Source of the DNA: Alteraurantiacibacter aestuarii
Lineage (GTDB): Bacteria > Pseudomonadota > Alphaproteobacteria > Sphingomonadales > Sphingomonadaceae
NCBI RefSeq assembly: GCF_009827405.1
Contig: NZ_WTYY01000003.1
Span: forward strand, 248,001 to 312,000
Direction of reading: 5' to 3'
Length of the DNA stretch: 64,000 bases
Made by a program: the position numbers and the translations under genes. This document shows, one piece after another, positions 1 through 14,549 of this stretch. The notes below the pieces were generated by a model, which saw only the letters and a list, made by a program, of their open reading frames with translations, ran no database searches and was not told the DNA's origin. Every line of letters starts with the position of its first letter. Position 1 is the stretch's first letter.

Positions 1-892
1 GATGATCCTTCGAATAGTCATAGGTCCATTGCCACACCGCCAGCCTGGTGGAGGCGGACTGGTCGCTCTGATAGCCGGTGATCGTGCCCATCCGTTCAAG
101 ATAGCTCTGCGGCAGGAAGGGTATCGCCGCCATCAGCACCAGACCCGCCAGCGCACCATAGACAAAGCGATAGCGCACCGACCGCAGCATCAGCACCCCC
201 AGCACGGCAAGGCACACCAGCCCGGTGCGCGCAGACGTGCCGATCGGGATCAGCAGACAGGAAAAGATCAGCGCGCCGCTGAATGTCCACACCCGCCAGT
301 CCGGCTTGAAGATGGTGCCGTGGCGCGCCAGCCATACGATCAGCGGGATTGTGGCAATCGCCGCGGTGGAGATGATCGAGCCTTCGTACAGCCCGGAATT
401 CTCATCCACCAGCAGCTTGAGCGTGGCATAGCCGCCGCCGCCGAAAACGGTCTTCATCCCGCCGTTGATGATGATCGCGCCGATGGACAGCACCAGGATC
501 AGGACCGCCGCCTCTATCCGCAGCCGCGTGCGCAATGTCAGCGGCAGGAAAGTGGCGAACACCAGCGCCTTCCACACCCAGTCCCACTTCTCCCACGCCG
601 AATCCTGGAACTGCGCCGCCATCGTGGTCAGCCCGCAATAGACCAGCAGCGCCACGATAAGCCCCTGGCGGAAAGTGAAGCGCATGCCCTGCTTGCTGTC
701 GAAGAACAGCCAGCCGCAAAACGCCGCGGCAAAGGCCATCAGCGATAGCGGCAAGGCCTGGATCAGCCCCCAGCCGATCTTCTGCGGGGCCACGACATCG
801 ATATAGATATAGACCAGCACCCAGATGAACGGGCGCTTCAGCCCCATCGCCAGCAGCAGGCCGATAAAGCCGATCAGGACAAGGTCGAGCAC
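1..892 (-). CDS. Exosortase A-associated putative O-glycosylation ligase (partial, C-terminus outside the window)
   Basis: Polytopic membrane protein read from a GTG four bases after the stop of the upstream small gene. The visible 297 residues contain several hydrophobic segments, an early KRPFIWVLVYIYIDVVAPQ stretch and a central INGGMKTVFGGGGYAT motif. This pattern fits the Wzy-like family (DUF5935 N-terminus) annotated as putative O-glycosylation ligase of exosortase A systems. Such proteins are thought to move or polymerise lipid-linked glycans in the inner membrane, alongside XrtA-dependent EPS or PEP-CTERM protein export. The divergent XrtA-type glycosyltransferase nearby supports the call. 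The 3' end is cut by the window edge. Family membership comes from recognised sequence character, not from a search. Confidence 0.75.
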   Translation of the reverse strand, partial: MLDLVLIGFIGLLLAMGLKRPFIWVLVYIYIDVVAPQKIGWGLIQALPLSLMAFAAAFCGWLFFDSKQGMRFTFRQGLIVALLVYCGLTTMAAQFQDSAWEKWDWVWKALVFATFLPLTLRTRLRIEAAVLILVLSIGAIIINGGMKTVFGGGGYATLKLLVDENSGLYEGSIISTAAIATIPLIVWLARHGTIFKPDWRVWTFSGALIFSCLLIPIGTSARTGLVCLAVLGVLMLRSVRYRFVYGALAGLVLMAAIPFLPQSYLERMGTITGYQSDQSASTRLAVWQWTYDYSKDH

Positions 893-896
893 GCGC

Positions 897-1124
897 TCAG
901 CCGTCCTTGTTCGTGCTGCGGCCAGCGTTGGGGCGCGCATAGGGAGAGAACTTGCCCTTTGGGCGCGGCGCCGGGGCGGTATCGGCAGCCGCCGCCTCAT
1001 CCTCGCGATCGAGATCGTCGCGCGTCAGCAGCCGGAAAGCGGCAAGCGCGATCAGGCCGTGTGTCAGCGCGATGGTGAAATAGTCGATCACAGATAGATT
1101 TCCGGCAGCTTCATCGGCAGCCAT
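897..1124 (-). CDS. Small single-pass membrane protein of unknown function (XrtA locus)
   Basis: A 75-residue protein directly upstream of the O-glycosylation ligase gene and probably co-transcribed with it, with only four bases between this stop and the next GTG. One hydrophobic segment (about residues 11-30, IDYFTIALTHGLIALAAFRL) is followed by a charged, Ala/Pro-rich cytoplasmic-type tail (RDDLDREDEAAAADTAPAP). The ATG at 1124 was chosen because the longer reading would overlap the divergent glycosyltransferase gene. I do not recognise a family. Its position suggests an accessory role in the exosortase-linked glycan locus, which is inference only. Confidence 0.55.
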   Translation of the reverse strand: MAADEAAGNLSVIDYFTIALTHGLIALAAFRLLTRDDLDREDEAAAADTAPAPRPKGKFSPYARPNAGRSTNKDG

Positions 1125-1177
1125 AGCCCAGACAAATTGACGCGCCGTTAAGGTTGTCGTGGCAAGGATTTGCGTCA

Positions 1178-2407
1178 ATGACACGCATTCTGCACATCCT
1201 TGACCACTCGCTGCCGATGCACAGCGGCTATACCTTCCGCACGCGGGCGATCATGCGCGCGCAATTGGCGCAGGGCCTGGAAGTGCGCGGCATAACCGGT
1301 CTGCGCCACACCGCCGATGGTCCCGATGTGGAAGCGGCCGAGGGGCTGACCTTTCACCGCACACGCGGAGAAGCCTCCGGCCCGCCCGCTGTGCGTGAAT
1401 GGCGCGAGATTTCCGCCCTGGCAGACGCGATTGTCGATCTGGCGCAGGGCTGGCGGCCCGATATCCTGCATGCCCATTCGCCCGCGCTGGGCGGGATGGC
1501 GGCGGTTCGCGCCGGGCGAAAGCTGGGCATACCGGTGGTGTATGAAATCCGCGCCTTCTGGGAAGATGCCGCCGTGGGCAACGGCGTGGGCAAGGCCGGA
1601 TCGCTCAAATACCGCCTCACCCGCAGCCTGGAAAACCACGTGGTGGCGCAGGCGGGCCGGGTGGTGACCATTTGCGAAGGTCTGCGCGCCGATCTGGTGG
1701 CGCGCGGTGTTGCCGCAAGCAAGATTGCGATCATGCCCAATGGCGTGGATTTGACGCTGTTCGGCAATCCGGTGCCCCGCGATGGCGCGCTGGCGCGCTC
1801 GCTCGGTCTGGGAGATGGCCCGGTGATCGGCTTCATCGGCAGCTTCTATGATTATGAAGGGCTGGACGACCTGATCGATGCCATGCCCGCACTGGTGCAG
1901 CGCCATGGCGATGCGCGGCTGCTGCTGGTGGGCGGCGGACCGATGGAAGATGCGCTCAAGGCGCGCGCCGAAGCCTCCCCCGCCAGCCATGCGATTCGCT
2001 TTGTCGGCCGCGTGCCGCACGATCAGGTGGAACGATATTACGCGCTGGCCGACATCATGGCCTATCCGCGCAAGGCCAGCCGGCTGACGGACCTCGTCAC
2101 CCCGCTCAAGCCGCTGGAAGCGATGGCGCAGGGCAAGTTGGTCGCCGCCAGCGATGTGGGCGGACACCGCGAGCTGATGGAGGACGGGGTCACCGGCACG
2201 CTGTTCACCCCCGACGATCCGCAGTCATGCGCCCGCGCGCTGGCCGATCTGCTGGATGCGCGCGGCAACTGGGACACCATGCGTCAGACCGCTCGCCAGC
2301 ATGTTGCCAGCCATCATGACTGGGCCTGCAACGTTCAACGTTATCAAGCTGTTTACCAAGTGCTGTTAGGCCACGATCCGAACAGCCGGATTTGCGCCGC
2401 AGCCTGA
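1178..2407 (+). CDS. Exosortase A-associated glycosyltransferase (GT4-like)
   Basis: A 409-residue GT-B fold glycosyltransferase. The N-terminus MTRILHILDHSLPMHSGYTF is characteristic of the PEP-CTERM/exosortase A-associated glycosyltransferase family (TIGR04063-like). The C-terminal half has a GVDLTLF donor-site region and the PLKPLEAMAQGKLV segment, the E-x7-E-like donor-binding region of GT4 enzymes. It probably adds a sugar from a nucleotide donor to a lipid-linked glycan on the cytoplasmic face. The ATG at 1178 is preferred over an upstream in-frame TTG because AAGGA lies about ten bases before it and it matches the family N-terminus. It is divergent from the ligase-type gene, and the 53 bases between 1125 and 1177 must hold both promoters. 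Confidence 0.85.
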   Translation: MTRILHILDHSLPMHSGYTFRTRAIMRAQLAQGLEVRGITGLRHTADGPDVEAAEGLTFHRTRGEASGPPAVREWREISALADAIVDLAQGWRPDILHAHSPALGGMAAVRAGRKLGIPVVYEIRAFWEDAAVGNGVGKAGSLKYRLTRSLENHVVAQAGRVVTICEGLRADLVARGVAASKIAIMPNGVDLTLFGNPVPRDGALARSLGLGDGPVIGFIGSFYDYEGLDDLIDAMPALVQRHGDARLLLVGGGPMEDALKARAEASPASHAIRFVGRVPHDQVERYYALADIMAYPRKASRLTDLVTPLKPLEAMAQGKLVAASDVGGHRELMEDGVTGTLFTPDDPQSCARALADLLDARGNWDTMRQTARQHVASHHDWACNVQRYQAVYQVLLGHDPNSRICAAA

Positions 2408-2459
2408 CAGGTGGCGGCAAGATGGACCGGCGCGAAACCTGGGTGATCAATTGGCTAGC

Positions 2460-4460
2460 ATGGCACAAGAAACCGGCATGAAGCGAGGGGGCGCAAAGGC
2501 CCCCATCAGCACGCATCCGGCGTTCCCGTTTATCGTGGCCCTGTGGTTTGCCGCCCTTCTGGGCATGGGCAGTCTGGTGGTCCCTGTCCCGGTGATCGAA
2601 CAGATCGCCGTATCGACCGGCCTTTCCTCCATCGTGCCTGCCACCGCGCCGCCGCTCGGCTTTACCGCCCGCGCGCTGATGGCGCTCGGCTTCACCGTGC
2701 TGGGGGCGATTTCCGGCCTGCTGATCGCGCGCCAGGTGGCCAGGGCCCATTCCCCTGCCGCCCCGCAGCGTTCTCGCGCCGCCAAGAAAGGCTCAGCCAA
2801 GCGCTCACCGATCAATGCGCATGAGGAGCTGGGCGAAAGAGGGTTTGACGATACCGGGCCGCGCCGCCGCGCGCTGGCCATAGATGTGGATGAAGGTCAC
2901 AGCGAATATTTCGATTTCGCCCCGCTGCCCGGCAACCCCGGCGCCAGATTTCTTGCTGCCGCCAAGGCCGCCGACATGCCCGACTTCGATCTGGAAGCAG
3001 CAGTCGAAGAATCAGCAAGAGTCGCCAGCGACGATCATTTTGATGACGTGATGGAACTGTCGGAAATGGCGCCTGCCGCCAGCTTTGGCGAAGACATGGA
3101 CGGGGATGAACCAATGATCGACGGGCCGGAATTCGCAGCCGCCATCGAAGCGCCAGTGCCCGCCGGTCTTGATGCAGAGCCCGATGTACACGAGGCGGAA
3201 GACCAGTTCGACACGGCCTGGTTCGAGGCTGAGGATGACAGCGAAGCCGCTGTGGATGCCCTGGCCTTCTCCCCGCCATCGATGAAGCGCGGCGAGTCCG
3301 CTGAAGGGCCGGTCAAGGGGCCTTCTGACGAACCCTCTGCAGAGCCTGCACCATCGCCTGCACGATTCCTGGCTCCGCTGCCGGAAGATGACATTTACAA
3401 CGAGGACACCATGATCGAGTCCAGTTTCGAGCCTGCCGCCGAGCCTGATCAAGCCGAAGCCGATATCTCAACGGACGCTGCGCCCGCGCAGTGGGACGAG
3501 GCGGAACTGGGCGACCTGGCGCTGGTGCAGCTGGCACAGCGCCTCGGCTCCTCGATCGAGAAACACCGCCAGATGCGCGCCGCCCGGGCCAGGCTGGCCG
3601 CTTCCGCACCGATCCCCGCGCACGCCATGCGCGCCATGCCCAGTGGCTTCGACGTGGCCGAGCCGGACGAGGCCGCCGAGGCGATGAAGGCCTATTTCGG
3701 CCGCACCGAATCCGCCGCAGATCCGATCACGTCTGCTGCCGCAGAACCAGCGCCCTTTGCCGATTTCTCCTCACCTGCGCAGGGCTTGGACGAGCCTGAC
3801 GCCGATCTCGACGATGCTGCCGGTCATGACGATGCCGATTATGAGGACGCGGCCCCTTTTGAAGACGCGGCCCCTTTTGAAGACGCAGGCGAAGAACAGC
3901 CGCCACAAGACAGCGAATTCCGGCTGTTCGCCAATTTCGCCCATCTGAGCGGGCTTGATGCCGAGGATGACACGGATGAGGATGACCTCACCGCGTCTTT
4001 CAATCTTCCGCTTGAGCGCATGCGCACCGAAACGGCCCGGGCCAAGGCACCTGCCGCCCGCAAGCCGCTCGATTTCTCCCGGCCCGCCGATACCGCTCCG
4101 TCAGAGCAAGAAGGCGATGACGCGGAGGACTTCGCCTCGCTGGTCGCGATGAACAATCCCTTCCGGCAGCGGGCGGAGGAATTCGTCCGGATCGAGGATG
4201 AGCCGCAGGCCGCAGACGACCATGTCGAGCCTGCCGTGGTGTTCCCGCACGAGGCTGCAAGCAGCTCCGCACAGGAAGACGCCGCTCTTGCTGCCATTTC
4301 CACCGGCACCCGGCGCCCCTTCGATGCGCCGTCAGACCAGGGCGCAGCACAGGCCAAACCTGCGGCTGCGGAACAGGCCCGGCCGGTCAATGCAGAGGAA
4401 AATGAGCGCGTCCTGCGCGAAGCCCTGCTCAACCTCCAGCGGATGAGCGGCGTCGCCTGA
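2460..4460 (+). CDS. Large acidic membrane-anchored protein of unknown function
   Basis: A 666-residue protein I do not recognise. Two hydrophobic segments lie near the N-terminus (about residues 20-43 and 65-88). A basic patch (RSRAAKKGSAKR) follows, then some 550 residues that are low in complexity and rich in Asp, Glu, Ala and Pro. Short ordered-looking islands occur late (SFNLPLERMRTETARAK, DFASLVAMNNPFRQR), and the C-terminus ERVLREALLNLQRMSGVA looks helical. A run PFEDAAPFEDAAPFEDA is encoded by an 18-bp tandem repeat near 3850. The topology suggests a cytoplasmic acidic tail tethered by a hairpin of two membrane helices. It starts at the ATG 2460, although a TTG at 2451 and an ATG at 2478 are also possible. 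It lies between the XrtA glycosyltransferase and gltB, in the same direction. Confidence 0.75.
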   Translation: MAQETGMKRGGAKAPISTHPAFPFIVALWFAALLGMGSLVVPVPVIEQIAVSTGLSSIVPATAPPLGFTARALMALGFTVLGAISGLLIARQVARAHSPAAPQRSRAAKKGSAKRSPINAHEELGERGFDDTGPRRRALAIDVDEGHSEYFDFAPLPGNPGARFLAAAKAADMPDFDLEAAVEESARVASDDHFDDVMELSEMAPAASFGEDMDGDEPMIDGPEFAAAIEAPVPAGLDAEPDVHEAEDQFDTAWFEAEDDSEAAVDALAFSPPSMKRGESAEGPVKGPSDEPSAEPAPSPARFLAPLPEDDIYNEDTMIESSFEPAAEPDQAEADISTDAAPAQWDEAELGDLALVQLAQRLGSSIEKHRQMRAARARLAASAPIPAHAMRAMPSGFDVAEPDEAAEAMKAYFGRTESAADPITSAAAEPAPFADFSSPAQGLDEPDADLDDAAGHDDADYEDAAPFEDAAPFEDAGEEQPPQDSEFRLFANFAHLSGLDAEDDTDEDDLTASFNLPLERMRTETARAKAPAARKPLDFSRPADTAPSEQEGDDAEDFASLVAMNNPFRQRAEEFVRIEDEPQAADDHVEPAVVFPHEAASSSAQEDAALAAISTGTRRPFDAPSDQGAAQAKPAAAEQARPVNAEENERVLREALLNLQRMSGVA

Positions 4461-4514
4461 TCGCGCACTGGCGCTAAACATCTGGAATCCCGGCACAAGG
4501 CCATGAATTGACCA

Positions 4515-4530
4515 TTGTGCATTGCAGCAA
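4515..4530. promoter_or_regulatory. TGC-rich dyad upstream of gltB (candidate operator)
   Basis: TTGTGCATTGCAGCAA, an imperfect inverted repeat around TGCA-T-TGCA, about 145 bases before the gltB start in the 215-base intergenic region. The same core recurs before EPS genes at 28848, 36738, 42605, 42629 and 50254. It resembles CTGC-N3-GCAG sites described for the PHB-responsive repressor PhaR. The link to that regulator is inference. Confidence 0.45.
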
Positions 4531-4675
4531 ACCTTGCCAAAACACTTTCCTGTCGCCATGGGGTTCCTTCGCGACATTTTCGATAAGCACCCAAGCTGGG
4601 TGAGTCGCGTTTCGCTGCTGGCTTTTGCCGGTGTCGGAGCGTGCAAAACCATCGGCTTGAGACAGGATAGAAGAG

Positions 4676-9331
<4,656 letters not shown>

Positions 9332-9342
9332 GGAACACTACA

Positions 9343-10779
<1,437 letters not shown>

Positions 10780-10804
10780 TCGCCGCACCCCTGTGACATC
10801 GAGC

Positions 10805-10840
10805 AAGGGCGTGCCTGACAGGGCGCGCCCTTCTTGTTTG
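10805..10840 (+). terminator. Probable Rho-independent terminator after gltBD
   Basis: Inverted repeat AAGGGCG (10805-10811) with CGCCCTT (10826-10832), followed by CTTGTTTG. It lies 25 bases after the gltD stop and before the ribosome-binding site of the next gene. The T-run is short, so termination may be partial. Confidence 0.6.
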
Positions 10841-10885
10841 CGCGCACCACCTGGTGCACTCTGAATACAGGTGGAGGGACATGCG

Positions 10886-11590
10886 ATGGACAGGCTGGAC
10901 GAGTTGACGCAGGCGCTGCGCGCGCTGGAGGCGACGGTGGCACAGCAGGCAGACGAGCTTGCCCGCACACGCCACCAGCTGGGCCTGCTGGAAGACCGCG
11001 CCGAAATCGAGCGCCTGCAATATGCCTATGGCTATTTCATCGATAACCGCATGTTTCGCGAAATGGCCGACCTGTTCTGCGATGAAGGCGCGTGGATAGA
11101 GATCGGCCAGCGCGGGCGCTATCTGGGCAAGGAGCGGATACACGCCTTCCTGCTGCGCGTGCTGGGAGATGGCCGCTGGGGGCTGGCGAAGGATGAGGTG
11201 ATCAACCACGTCCAGCAGCAGCCAATCATCACCATCGCCGATGACCGGCAGAGCGCAAAGTCACGCGCGCGGGCGCAGGTGCAGGGAAATTCCCCTCCCG
11301 ATACGCCGCATTTCCTGCTGGCAGACGGCATTTACGAGAACGAATATGTGCGTGAGGACGGCCAATGGAAAATCCGCGGGATCGGCGTGACCATGACCTT
11401 CTATGCCGCGCTGGAACGGGCGAAGATCTGGTTCCCCTCCGCCCCGCCGAGCGAGGATATGCCGCCCGATAGCCCCAGCCTGCCCGTGGTCGAAGCACTG
11501 GGCCGCCAGTTCAACCCCTGGCACTTCACCCATCCGGTAAAGGGTTACAAGCTCGCCATTCCGGCATCGGATCTGGCAACCGGGGGCTGA
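10886..11590 (+). CDS. SnoaL/NTF2-like domain protein with N-terminal coiled coil
   Basis: A 234-residue protein. Residues about 1-40 (LTQALRALEATVAQQADELARTRHQL) form a predicted coiled coil. An SnoaL_4/NTF2-like cone follows, starting at EDRAEIERLQYAYGYFIDNRMFREMADLFCDEGAW, the typical opening of this family, and includes the YVREDGQWKIRGIGVTMTFYA strand. Such domains bind small hydrophobic substrates and can be hydratases, isomerases or simple binding proteins. The substrate cannot be read from the sequence. The ATG at 10886 has GGTGGAGG at good spacing, so the GTG at 10871 is less likely. It stands alone between the gltBD terminator and a convergent transpeptidase-like gene. Confidence 0.75.
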   Translation: MDRLDELTQALRALEATVAQQADELARTRHQLGLLEDRAEIERLQYAYGYFIDNRMFREMADLFCDEGAWIEIGQRGRYLGKERIHAFLLRVLGDGRWGLAKDEVINHVQQQPIITIADDRQSAKSRARAQVQGNSPPDTPHFLLADGIYENEYVREDGQWKIRGIGVTMTFYAALERAKIWFPSAPPSEDMPPDSPSLPVVEALGRQFNPWHFTHPVKGYKLAIPASDLATGG

Positions 11591-11607
11591 TCACACCGCA
11601 GGGGAAC

Positions 11608-12237
11608 CTATTTCGAGGCGAACAGCAGGCAGCCTTCCGGCAGCTTCTCCAGCACCGCTTCGATCTCACGCATTTCGACGGTGAAGCACCCCAGGCTGCG
11701 GCCGATGCGGCCCTGCTGGCGGGCCATGTCCCGGTCCACATAATTTGCGCCGTGGATCACGATTGCCCGGTCAAGCGCGAGGTTGTTCTGCGGCTCCAGA
11801 CCAATCAGGCGCCGCGAACGGCCATGCCTGCCGACATAGGCGTTGGCGATCAGGAAGCTCCCGCGAGAGGAGGCGTTGGAACCCGGCTGGTTGGAAAACT
11901 GGCTGACAAAGCCGCTGTTGGCCCGATCGGACCCGCGGCCATGGGCGACCAGCCATTCCGCCGCAACATCTCCGCTGGCGACATTCACCAGCTGGAAGCG
12001 CAATTCACGCGAATGGGCGGAGAAGTCGACAAGACCGATCACGTCCCGCTGGGTGATCTGGCTGGAATGGGTATCGAGGGCGGTCAGGGCTTGCGGCAAC
12101 AGGCGGGGCCTTGACGTTGTCCACGGCGCGGCAAATGCACGCGGGGCCGCCAGGCAGGAAGTAGCCGCAACCGACGCGCCCAGAAACTGGCGTCGATTGA
12201 ATATCACTGTATGATTCCACTTATCTGATTTGATCAA
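11608..12237 (-). CDS. Secreted L,D-transpeptidase-fold protein (YkuD_2 type)
   Basis: A 209-residue protein with a twin-arginine-like export signal (NRRQFLGASVAATSCLAAPRAFA). The mature part has the order seen in murein L,D-transpeptidase catalytic domain family proteins (PF13645-like): a HGRGS segment, SNQPGSNASSRGSFLIANAYVG, HGRSRRLIGLEPQNN, then RAIVIHGANYVD with His162, and GRSLGCFTV with the candidate nucleophile Cys184. It would act on peptidoglycan in the periplasm. Whether it forms 3-3 cross-links, anchors proteins or has another role cannot be told. It starts at the first ATG, 14 residues before the twin Arg. Confidence 0.85.
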   Translation of the reverse strand: MIKSDKWNHTVIFNRRQFLGASVAATSCLAAPRAFAAPWTTSRPRLLPQALTALDTHSSQITQRDVIGLVDFSAHSRELRFQLVNVASGDVAAEWLVAHGRGSDRANSGFVSQFSNQPGSNASSRGSFLIANAYVGRHGRSRRLIGLEPQNNLALDRAIVIHGANYVDRDMARQQGRIGRSLGCFTVEMREIEAVLEKLPEGCLLFASK

Positions 12238-12335
12238 TATCTGGCGTGAGAGGCCCGATTTTCAAGGTGCAGCAGGGTGTGCCAGCCCTGCTCTGGCGAC
12301 AGATCGGGGCAGAAACCGGACAGGCTGCGCCCATT

Positions 12336-12938
12336 TTACAGATCGATGCGGAACCATTCGATGGTGTCGCCATGCCGATAGGCGGCGGGCTTGGCCGCAG
12401 TGCCGGTGTGATAGCCGCCAGCCCTGGCGATGGTGCGCAGCGATGCCGGATTATCATGATCGGTGGTGATGGTGACCCAGCGCATGCCCAGCGCCCGCGC
12501 CTCTGGCAAAATGTCGCGCACGGCCTGCGCGGCATAGGCTCTGCCCCGCCTCCACGGCACCACGCCATAGCCGATATGGCCCAGCAGATGCGGCGGCAGC
12601 GCTTCAGTCCCTTCCATCCAGCGAAAGCCGATCTGGCCGCAGAATTCACCGCCGCTTTGCCCGCCGCCTTGGCCGCCCGCGCTATCTGCTGAGTCTTCCC
12701 ACATCCATTTGCGGATGCCCGGCAGGCGTTTGACGAAGCTGCCATCGGGCAATTGGACATCGCCCGCCTTCGCCTCCCGGTCGGTCATGCTGGCGAGGAA
12801 GCTGTCCGCATCATCGGCGATCTCGGCCAGTTCGCGCAGGCGGTGGCGCTCTGAATCCATGTTGTTGGGCGACCATCCGCGTTCCAGTGCGGCGATATAG
12901 GATGGCAGATGTGCGCGTGTGGGCGTGACCAGCCTCAT
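12336..12938 (-). CDS. GNAT family N-acetyltransferase
   Basis: A 200-residue protein of the GNAT fold, using acetyl-CoA. The opening MRLVTPTRAHLPSYIAALERGW, then GQIGFRWMEGTEALPPHLLGHIGYGVVPWRRGRAYAAQAV and the later DNPASLRTIARAGGYH, are typical of GNAT motifs A and B. The Q/RxxG/A acetyl-CoA loop is WRRGRAYA. The substrate is unknown. Its ATG overlaps the stop of the upstream DksA/TraR-type gene (ATGA), so the two are translationally coupled and share an operon. A longer reading from 12965 would intrude into that gene and is not preferred. A Gly/Gln/Ser-rich insertion (DSADSAGGQGGGQSGG) sits before the central strand and may be a flexible loop. Confidence 0.85.
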   Translation of the reverse strand: MRLVTPTRAHLPSYIAALERGWSPNNMDSERHRLRELAEIADDADSFLASMTDREAKAGDVQLPDGSFVKRLPGIRKWMWEDSADSAGGQGGGQSGGEFCGQIGFRWMEGTEALPPHLLGHIGYGVVPWRRGRAYAAQAVRDILPEARALGMRWVTITTDHDNPASLRTIARAGGYHTGTAAKPAAYRHGDTIEWFRIDL

Positions 12939-13270
12939 CGCCTGCCGCCCGCGCATTGCACGCATGTCGCCAGCGAGGGATCGCCGCTCAACCGTCCCTC
13001 GGCGATCTGCTCACCGCAGGTGACGCACCAGCCCCATTCGCCCTCATCCAGCCGTGCCAGCGCAGCGGCGATGCGGGTGCGCTCGGCTTCCCGCCGACGC
13101 TGTTCGGCCTGCGCCATCGCCTGTTGCTGCATGGCATCGATGCGGCTGAGGCGGCCCACGCTATCCTGCTGCAAGGTCACCGGCGCGCGGCCTTCCGCGC
13201 TCATCGCCTGTAACTGGTCAAGCTCGGCAAGCCGGGCCTCCAGGGCCTTGCGGGCGGCATCTTCGGTCAT
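12935..13270 (-). CDS. DksA/TraR family zinc-finger protein
   Basis: A 111-residue protein with a predicted coiled coil (about residues 1-72, rich in Ala, Glu, Arg and Gln). A C4 zinc finger follows: Cys82 and Cys85 in CVTC, Cys103 and Cys106 in CVQC. This is the DksA/TraR layout, but it is shorter than classical DksA (about 150 residues). The coiled-coil tip has no clear Asp-x-x-Asp-Ala, so it may be a TraR-like or accessory form binding the RNA polymerase secondary channel. That function is known for the family, not shown here. Its stop overlaps the start of the GNAT gene. Confidence 0.85.
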   Translation of the reverse strand: MTEDAARKALEARLAELDQLQAMSAEGRAPVTLQQDSVGRLSRIDAMQQQAMAQAEQRRREAERTRIAAALARLDEGEWGWCVTCGEQIAEGRLSGDPSLATCVQCAGGRR

Positions 13271-13498
13271 GGAGAGGCGATGCTGTCCTACATGCCTGCC
13301 CTATGTCAAAGGCCTTGCGGCTCTTTCCCATTGTCGGTGCATATTCCAGCCATTTCCGGCGCGGGTATGGCTGCAACCCTCGCGTAATATTATTACGCAG
13401 ATGGATAAGATAATTTTTCCTTCAGCCTGTTTCCGCGTACCCCCGATACAGGCCGCAAAGCCGCAGGAATCCTGGGTTTATGGCAGTGCTACCCGGCT

Positions 13499-14467
13499 TT
13501 ACACCGTGTCACTTGTGTAAACCCCAGCCTCTTCCCCAGCCTCTATCCCAGCCTCTTCTTCGGCCTTGCGTTTGGAGTTGTTGAACATGGTGCTGAAATG
13601 GTCATCCGCCGCTTCCACGCCCGCTTCGCGCACGGTGGTGCGGCGCATGTCGCGTGCCCAGGCGGTATCGTCGAATTCTCCGGCGCGGTGGGCGCCGGCC
13701 AGATTGTCCCAGATCGACATGTCACCGGGCTGGTAATCGACAGAGATCAGATATTTGTCCTGCGTCATCCACGCATTCAGCTCGTCTATCAGCGCGCGGC
13801 CTTCCTCGCGGCTCAGGCCGATGATGTCGCGCGCGTGATTGCCAAGATAGAGCGTGCGGCGGCCGCTGGCCTTGTGCTCCAGAACCACCGGCTGGTGGGC
13901 GTGCGGCATGGCATCCAGCTCCTCCTCCGTGGTCGGGTAACCAGCCTTCATCCGCGAATAGAAATAGCAATGGCGCGCGGTCAGCCCCTCGATCCTGTCC
14001 TTCATGCTTTGCGGCAGGTCGTCCCAGGCGCTGCGCGCATCGGCAAACCATGTCGGCGCGGGCATCGGCGGGGCGGAATGGCACAGCAGCAGGGCCTGCG
14101 CGCTGCGCACCTCCATATATGAGCTGTCGATATGCCACAGCCGGTTGCCGGCATTGATCAGGCGGCGCAGATCATTGTCGATGATATTGCCGTCGGCATC
14201 GACATTGCTGGCATCGAACAGTTCCGGCTCACTGAAACGCGGTGGCTTGCCCTTGTGGCGCGGGGCCAGTTCGACATGGCCGAAGATGCGGCTGAAGGCG
14301 ACATGGCTGGCATCGTCCAGCCCGGTCTGGCGCCACACGGTCACGCCCCATTTGTCCTGCGCCGCGCGGATTTCCGCCTTGGTGGCTTCATCCAGCGGGC
14401 GGCTGATGTCGACGCCGGAAATCTCCGCGCCAAAGCGCTCGCTGATCGGGGTGACGGTGATCGCCAT
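13499..14467 (-). CDS. TauD/TfdA family Fe(II)/2-oxoglutarate dioxygenase
   Basis: A 322-residue cytoplasmic dioxygenase of the TauD/TfdA family. The iron-binding facial triad is visible as His112 and Asp114 (WHIDSSY) and His260 (WDNLAGAHRAGEF). Arg275 or Arg276 (RDMRRTTV) would bind 2-oxoglutarate. The N-terminus ITVTPISERFGAEISGVDIS is the standard family start. Its substrate could be a sulfonate, an aryloxyalkanoate or another small carboxylate, and no neighbour narrows this. The C-terminal tail after the family domain is repetitive (EEEAGIEAGEEAGV), from short duplications in the DNA. It looks monocistronic. Confidence 0.9.
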   Translation of the reverse strand: MAITVTPISERFGAEISGVDISRPLDEATKAEIRAAQDKWGVTVWRQTGLDDASHVAFSRIFGHVELAPRHKGKPPRFSEPELFDASNVDADGNIIDNDLRRLINAGNRLWHIDSSYMEVRSAQALLLCHSAPPMPAPTWFADARSAWDDLPQSMKDRIEGLTARHCYFYSRMKAGYPTTEEELDAMPHAHQPVVLEHKASGRRTLYLGNHARDIIGLSREEGRALIDELNAWMTQDKYLISVDYQPGDMSIWDNLAGAHRAGEFDDTAWARDMRRTTVREAGVEAADDHFSTMFNNSKRKAEEEAGIEAGEEAGVYTSDTV

Positions 14468-14549
14468 GGCAGTCCTCTCTTGTTCTTGCGCGCTTCATAT
14501 CGCCGCTGACCGGACTAGGCCAGCATGCAGGTGCGTGCCTTGATCCAGG

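Noticed and set aside
13498-13521. A 7-bp inverted repeat TTTACAC/GTGTAAA at the end of the TauD-type gene.
   Set aside because: It includes the stop codon and has no T-run downstream, so it is not a convincing terminator.
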